Origin: an uncultured Bacteroidales bacterium | Lineage (GTDB): Bacteria > Bacteroidota > Bacteroidia > Bacteroidales > Muribaculaceae | Direction: 5' to 3' | Length of the DNA stretch: 33,198 bases | Assembly (NCBI GenBank): GCA_902787185.1 | Contig: CADAFP010000045.1 | Coordinates: 1-33,198, forward strand | Shown: positions 30,307 through 33,198 of the stretch, one piece after another | Numbering within the stretch: the first letter of the stretch is position 1 | Layout of the letters: each line of letters starts with the position of its first letter | The notes under the pieces: model-generated | Told to the model about the DNA's origin: nothing | The model's input: the letters and a program-made list of their open reading frames with translations, nothing else | Databases searched by the model: none | Made by a program: the position numbers and the translations under genes

Positions 30307-32085
30307 ATGAACTCCTTGCCGATTACAGTGGCGATGCCGCGACTCAGCAACGACATGACCATTGCACGGGCTCAAATGGCCACGGCTGGCACTATGCCCT
30401 CAATCAAAGGGCTGGACCAGCGCATCGTGACCGAGATGCAGATGTGCTACATCGAGTATCTCATCGCCAACAAGCGCGACCTGGAGGCCGAACAAGTCAT
30501 CGAGGGGTTCATCTATGACGACGATCACATGCAGCAGCTGCCCGAGTTGTATGCCGCTTGGCTGTGGCTCGCTCGCATGGCACTGCTCATCGACAGCGGC
30601 AACCCGTCACTGTCGCTGGGAGCCGCCGAGAATGCGCTGCTCGTGCTGTCAGACCATCAGGGCAAAAAGACCGAGGACTTTAATGCCATCGTCGCCGTCC
30701 TGCTTTACCATCTGGCCCTCGCCCACCATGACATGGGCGACAACAGCCGCGCTGTCAAGGAACTGACCAAAACACACCAGATGCTCGAACGGCTCACCAA
30801 GCGCAACGAGGCCCGGTTCTCGGCCTTGCTGCTCATGGCCGTCGAGGCATCGACCGAGGTCATCAAGTCCAAAACCAAGCAGATGAACGTGCTCGCCCAC
30901 TACCAGAGCGCCAGCGAACTGTACATGAGCGAATTGAAGAGTGGCGACGCCAATGCCACGCGCACCGCCATGTCTAACCTCGTGGACACCCTGGGCAAGG
31001 AGGGCGACATCATGCTCGAGATGGGCAACGGGCGCAATGCCGTCAAGTACTACACCAAGGCGTTGCGCTACCAGAAGAAGCTGGGCGAAAAGATGGGACA
31101 CCGCGAGCTGCAGCTCTCCATCGGCCTGGCCAAGGCGCTCATCCGCCTCATCAACCGCCGTGCCGCCGCCGAACAACTGCTGCGCTCGCTGCTGCCGCTG
31201 GCACAGCGTCTCGATGCCACCGCCGAGGTCAACGAGATTCAAGACCTGCTTAACAACAAGAACAAAAACGTGAATATTATGACACTGCTCAAGAGCATCT
31301 TCACCGCTGCCCTCATCATCGTGGGCACCCTCTCCATGCAAGCCCAGCTCATCGTGGGTCACCGTGGCTCGCAATGGGGTGTCGAGAATACCCGCGCCGC
31401 CTTTATCAACGGCGCCGAGGCCGGAGCCTGGGGTCTGGAGTGTGACATCCGCGTCACTGCCGACGGCACCTTCGTTGTCAGCCATGACGACAACTACAAA
31501 CGCCTGGGCGGTCCCGATACCAAGATTGCCGACATGAGCACCGAGCAAGTGCTCTCGACCCGCCTCACCAGCAAGCGCCACGGCATCACCTATGCCGCCA
31601 CACCGTGCACCCTGGGCGAGTTTCTCGACATCTGCAACGAGCGCAACGTCGTGCCCGTTGTCGAGGTCAAGGTATGCACCAGCATCCACAGCAATACCAA
31701 AGCCGAGAACGAGCCCGTGTTTGACGGCATTCCCGCCCTCATCAACCTCATTGACCAGAAGGGACTGACCGACCGCGTTGTCATCATCTCATTCATGCCC
31801 GGCGTGGTGGACTTTATCCACCGCCATTACCCCGACATCAACGTGCAGGTGCTTGCCGGCGACGGTGACGGCTCCATCGACCAATGGGTGGACTGGTGCA
31901 TCGAGCGCAAGATGGACCTGGACGCCGTGCACTCCATCGTCACCAAGGAGGCCGTGGACCGCATGCACGCCGCTGGCCTCAAGGTCAACGTCTGGACTGT
32001 GGACCGCGTCGAGGACTTTGAGCGCGTCAAGGCGATGGGTGTCGATTTCATCACCACCAACGCCCGTTTCCCCAAAGAACTTTAA
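30307..32085 (+). CDS. TPR-like protein fused to a secreted-type glycerophosphodiester phosphodiesterase
   Basis: One 592-residue frame with two unlike halves. Residues 1-322 are helical TPR-like repeats (LLYHLALAHHDMGDNSRAVKEL, GNGRNAVKYYTKALRYQKKLGE), soluble and without a signal. Residue 325 is a Met (ATG at 31279) that opens a classic signal peptide (MTLLKSIFTAALIIVGTLS, then MQAQ). The rest is a GDPD domain: His352-Arg353 (VGHRGS), Glu-Asn-Thr 360-362, Glu378-x-Asp380 in ECDIRVTADG, and His393 in VVSHDD, which together form the catalytic site that releases glycerol 3-phosphate from glycerophosphodiesters. Probably two genes that share a frame, or a homopolymer length change (see findings). 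If made as one protein, the hydrophobic segment would place TPR in the cytoplasm and GDPD in the periplasm. Confidence 0.8.
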   Translation: MNSLPITVAMPRLSNDMTIARAQMATAGTMPSIKGLDQRIVTEMQMCYIEYLIANKRDLEAEQVIEGFIYDDDHMQQLPELYAAWLWLARMALLIDSGNPSLSLGAAENALLVLSDHQGKKTEDFNAIVAVLLYHLALAHHDMGDNSRAVKELTKTHQMLERLTKRNEARFSALLLMAVEASTEVIKSKTKQMNVLAHYQSASELYMSELKSGDANATRTAMSNLVDTLGKEGDIMLEMGNGRNAVKYYTKALRYQKKLGEKMGHRELQLSIGLAKALIRLINRRAAAEQLLRSLLPLAQRLDATAEVNEIQDLLNNKNKNVNIMTLLKSIFTAALIIVGTLSMQAQLIVGHRGSQWGVENTRAAFINGAEAGAWGLECDIRVTADGTFVVSHDDNYKRLGGPDTKIADMSTEQVLSTRLTSKRHGITYAATPCTLGEFLDICNERNVVPVVEVKVCTSIHSNTKAENEPVFDGIPALINLIDQKGLTDRVVIISFMPGVVDFIHRHYPDINVQVLAGDGDGSIDQWVDWCIERKMDLDAVHSIVTKEAVDRMHAAGLKVNVWTVDRVEDFERVKAMGVDFITTNARFPKEL

Positions 32086-32107
32086 AGACCATCGCCTGTC
32101 ATTTTAA

Positions 32108-32122
32108 CCGTGCTTTGCACGG
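32108..32122 (+). terminator. Small hairpin after the GDPD gene
   Basis: CCGTGC, TTT, GCACGG: a 6-bp perfect stem 23 nt past the stop, followed by AT-rich DNA but no U-tract. Confidence 0.4.
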
Positions 32123-32244
32123 GAAATTAAAACAAATTATATATAAAATTTTAATAAAAAATTTGATTAATTTGGCTTCGCCGAGCTAAAGGTTCCCGCT
32201 CGTTAAGCGGTAAAAGGTAGTAGGCGATACATACTCACTATATT

Positions 32245-32727
32245 ATGTCAACTCAACTTCAACAAAACGATAACCTCCACACCCTGCCCCACGTGGACGG
32301 CCTCACCGTGGGCATCGTCTGCGCCGAGTGGAACGAGAAAATTACCGGAGCCTTGCTGCAAGGCGCGCTGGACCTCTTCAAGCGAGAGGGATATGAAGAC
32401 ATCAACGTGGCCCATGTGCCCGGCACCGTCGAGCTCACCTACGGCGCCGCACAGATGGCACGCACCGGACGCTACGACGCCGTCATCATGATCGGTTGCG
32501 TCATCCGTGGCGGCACGCCTCACTTCGACTACGTGTGCGACAACGCCACGCAGGGCTGCGCCTACCTCAACGCCACGCAACAGGTGCCCATCATCTTCTG
32601 CGTACTCACCACCGACGACGAGCAGCAGGCCCTGGACCGCGCCGGCGGAGCCCTGTGCAACAAGGGTACCGAAGCTGCCGAAGCCGCCATCAAGATGGCC
32701 CACTTCGCACGCACCCTCAACCGTTGA
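32245..32727 (+). CDS. ribH: 6,7-dimethyl-8-ribityllumazine synthase
   Basis: A 160-residue enzyme of riboflavin synthesis that joins 5-amino-6-ribitylaminouracil with dihydroxybutanone phosphate. Family motifs are intact: CAEWNEKIT (substrate-binding Trp-Asn), VPGTVELTYGA, and IRGGTPHFDYV with the catalytic His93. Length is normal for the subunit, which forms large oligomers. No FMN-riboswitch hallmarks are seen in the 159-nt leader, which holds small stems (GGCTTCGCC, CCGCT/AGCGG). Confidence 0.95.
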   Translation: MSTQLQQNDNLHTLPHVDGLTVGIVCAEWNEKITGALLQGALDLFKREGYEDINVAHVPGTVELTYGAAQMARTGRYDAVIMIGCVIRGGTPHFDYVCDNATQGCAYLNATQQVPIIFCVLTTDDEQQALDRAGGALCNKGTEAAEAAIKMAHFARTLNR

Positions 32728-32886
32728 TTCTCACGCACGTATAGACTAAACGACAGGAATTTCTAAAACTATAATTTCTATAAATTGCTGCCGTCGCGAT
32801 GGGGGCTTTTAACCGGACACCAATACAATATACCACACCGTATCATTTTTTACTGGGCACTGACGGTTCATTATCTTAATTAATTC

Positions 32887-32894
32887 TATCTTTG
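32887..32894 (+). promoter_or_regulatory. -7 box upstream of the dockerin-protein gene
   Basis: TATCTTTG, giving a leader of about 85 nt to the ATG at 32986. The leader contains a short open frame beginning at 32900. The rest of the 258-nt gap after ribH shows no gene. Confidence 0.55.
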
Positions 32895-32899
32895 CAGGT

Positions 32900-32971
32900 G
32901 TGAAACGGTTGCCGTTGGTCATATTGGTCTTTGTGGTGCTCGTGAATGTAGCGACTTTTCAAGTGACCTAA
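32900..32971 (+). CDS. Possible 23-residue hydrophobic leader peptide
   Basis: GTG at 32900 opens a 23-codon frame (MKRLPLVILVFVVLVNVATF, then QVT and stop) that begins at about the predicted transcription start and ends 14 nt before the next ATG. Lys-Arg followed by an unbroken hydrophobic run looks like a signal or membrane peptide. It could be a leaderless small protein, the decayed signal peptide of a former gene, or chance. Confidence 0.2.
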   Translation: MKRLPLVILVFVVLVNVATFQVT

Positions 32972-32985
32972 ATTCTTAATGTATA

Positions 32986-33198
32986 ATGAAGAATATCTTT
33001 GTAGCATTGTTGATTTCGTGCCTCACACTGGCGGCATTCTCACAGGATGGCTTGCGCCCGCGGGGTGACGTGAACTGCGACTGGGTGGTGAATATCTCCG
33101 ATATCAGCATATTGGTTGACGACATCATCTCTGGTATGCCATATCACTCGCTTTACACCTATGCCCACGACATCAATGGTGACAAGGTCATCAATATT
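32986..33198 (+). CDS. Dockerin-domain secreted protein, N-terminal part (cut by window edge)
   Basis: 71 residues to the window edge. Signal peptide MKNIFVALLISCLTLAAFS (then QDG) is followed almost at once by a dockerin-like pair: DVNCDWVVNISDISILVDDI, and HDINGDKVINI at the edge. The first loop has Trp where Gly is usual. An N-terminal dockerin directly after the signal peptide is unusual compared with the C-terminal position in clostridial cellulosome proteins. The remaining domains are outside the window. Confidence 0.75.
   Translation, partial: MKNIFVALLISCLTLAAFSQDGLRPRGDVNCDWVVNISDISILVDDIISGMPYHSLYTYAHDINGDKVINI

Noticed and set aside
32086-32244. FMN riboswitch upstream of ribH
   Set aside because: The conserved RFN-element blocks are absent; only short local stems are seen.

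Overview
The window looks like part of the chromosome of a gut-type member of the Bacteroidales (Muribaculaceae- or Prevotellaceae-like; sequence alone does not settle the genus). Evidence: many intergenic regions carry the Bacteroidetes -7 box TAnnTTTG, sometimes with TTTG about 20 nt upstream. Shine-Dalgarno sites are weak. Typical families are present: an outer-membrane barrel with a CarboxypepD_reg-like domain, a head-GIN lipoprotein, a DUF3667 membrane protein, carboxynorspermidine synthase, a eukaryote-type glycogen branching enzyme, and secreted proteins with dockerin-like repeats. No tRNA, rRNA, CRISPR array, prophage or complete insertion sequence was seen.

Layout. 1-4.8 kb: a cut-off secreted protein, a Gate-domain membrane protein and a large outer-membrane barrel, all on minus. 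5-7.2 kb: a polyamine gene converging on a mutT/rhodanese pair. 7.3-10.1 kb: three envelope proteins on plus; the last, a head-GIN lipoprotein, has a sigma-E/ECF-like promoter instead of the usual type. 10.1-14.9 kb (minus): a papain-fold-like secreted protein, Fe/Mn superoxide dismutase, a DUF1016/YhcG PDDEXK nuclease, and a cohesin-like/Big2/dockerin protein. 15.3-19.5 kb (plus): a Cof-type HAD phosphatase, a DUF1016 gene whose nuclease core is deleted, an orphan histidine kinase and a metallo-beta-lactamase-fold hydrolase. 19.5-22 kb: a 132-bp tandem repeat and glgB. 22.2-26.1 kb: a zinc metallopeptidase, pgeF, a HigBA-like toxin-antitoxin pair, recF and a DUF721/DciA-like gene. 26.3-33.2 kb: a thioesterase, a secreted protein, DUF3667, a SIS-domain isomerase, a TPR/GDPD fusion, ribH and a cut-off dockerin protein.

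Genes that seem to act together: mutT/rhodanese, kinase/MBL and recF/DUF721 each overlap by ATGA and are probably translationally coupled. The higBA operator lies between the toxin promoter and the divergent pgeF promoter, so the antitoxin may control both.

The most unusual signals are non-coding or architectural. Both DUF1016 genes carry two copies of a near-perfect DNA palindrome in the linker between their domains, with unrelated sequences in the two genes. The second copy has lost its catalytic core but keeps its original C-terminus in another frame. Four intergenic regions contain degenerate 7-bp repeat arrays. A signal peptide sits in the middle of one 592-residue reading frame. A ~156-bp imperfect inverted repeat and a 3 x 33-bp direct repeat lie together upstream of the HAD gene.
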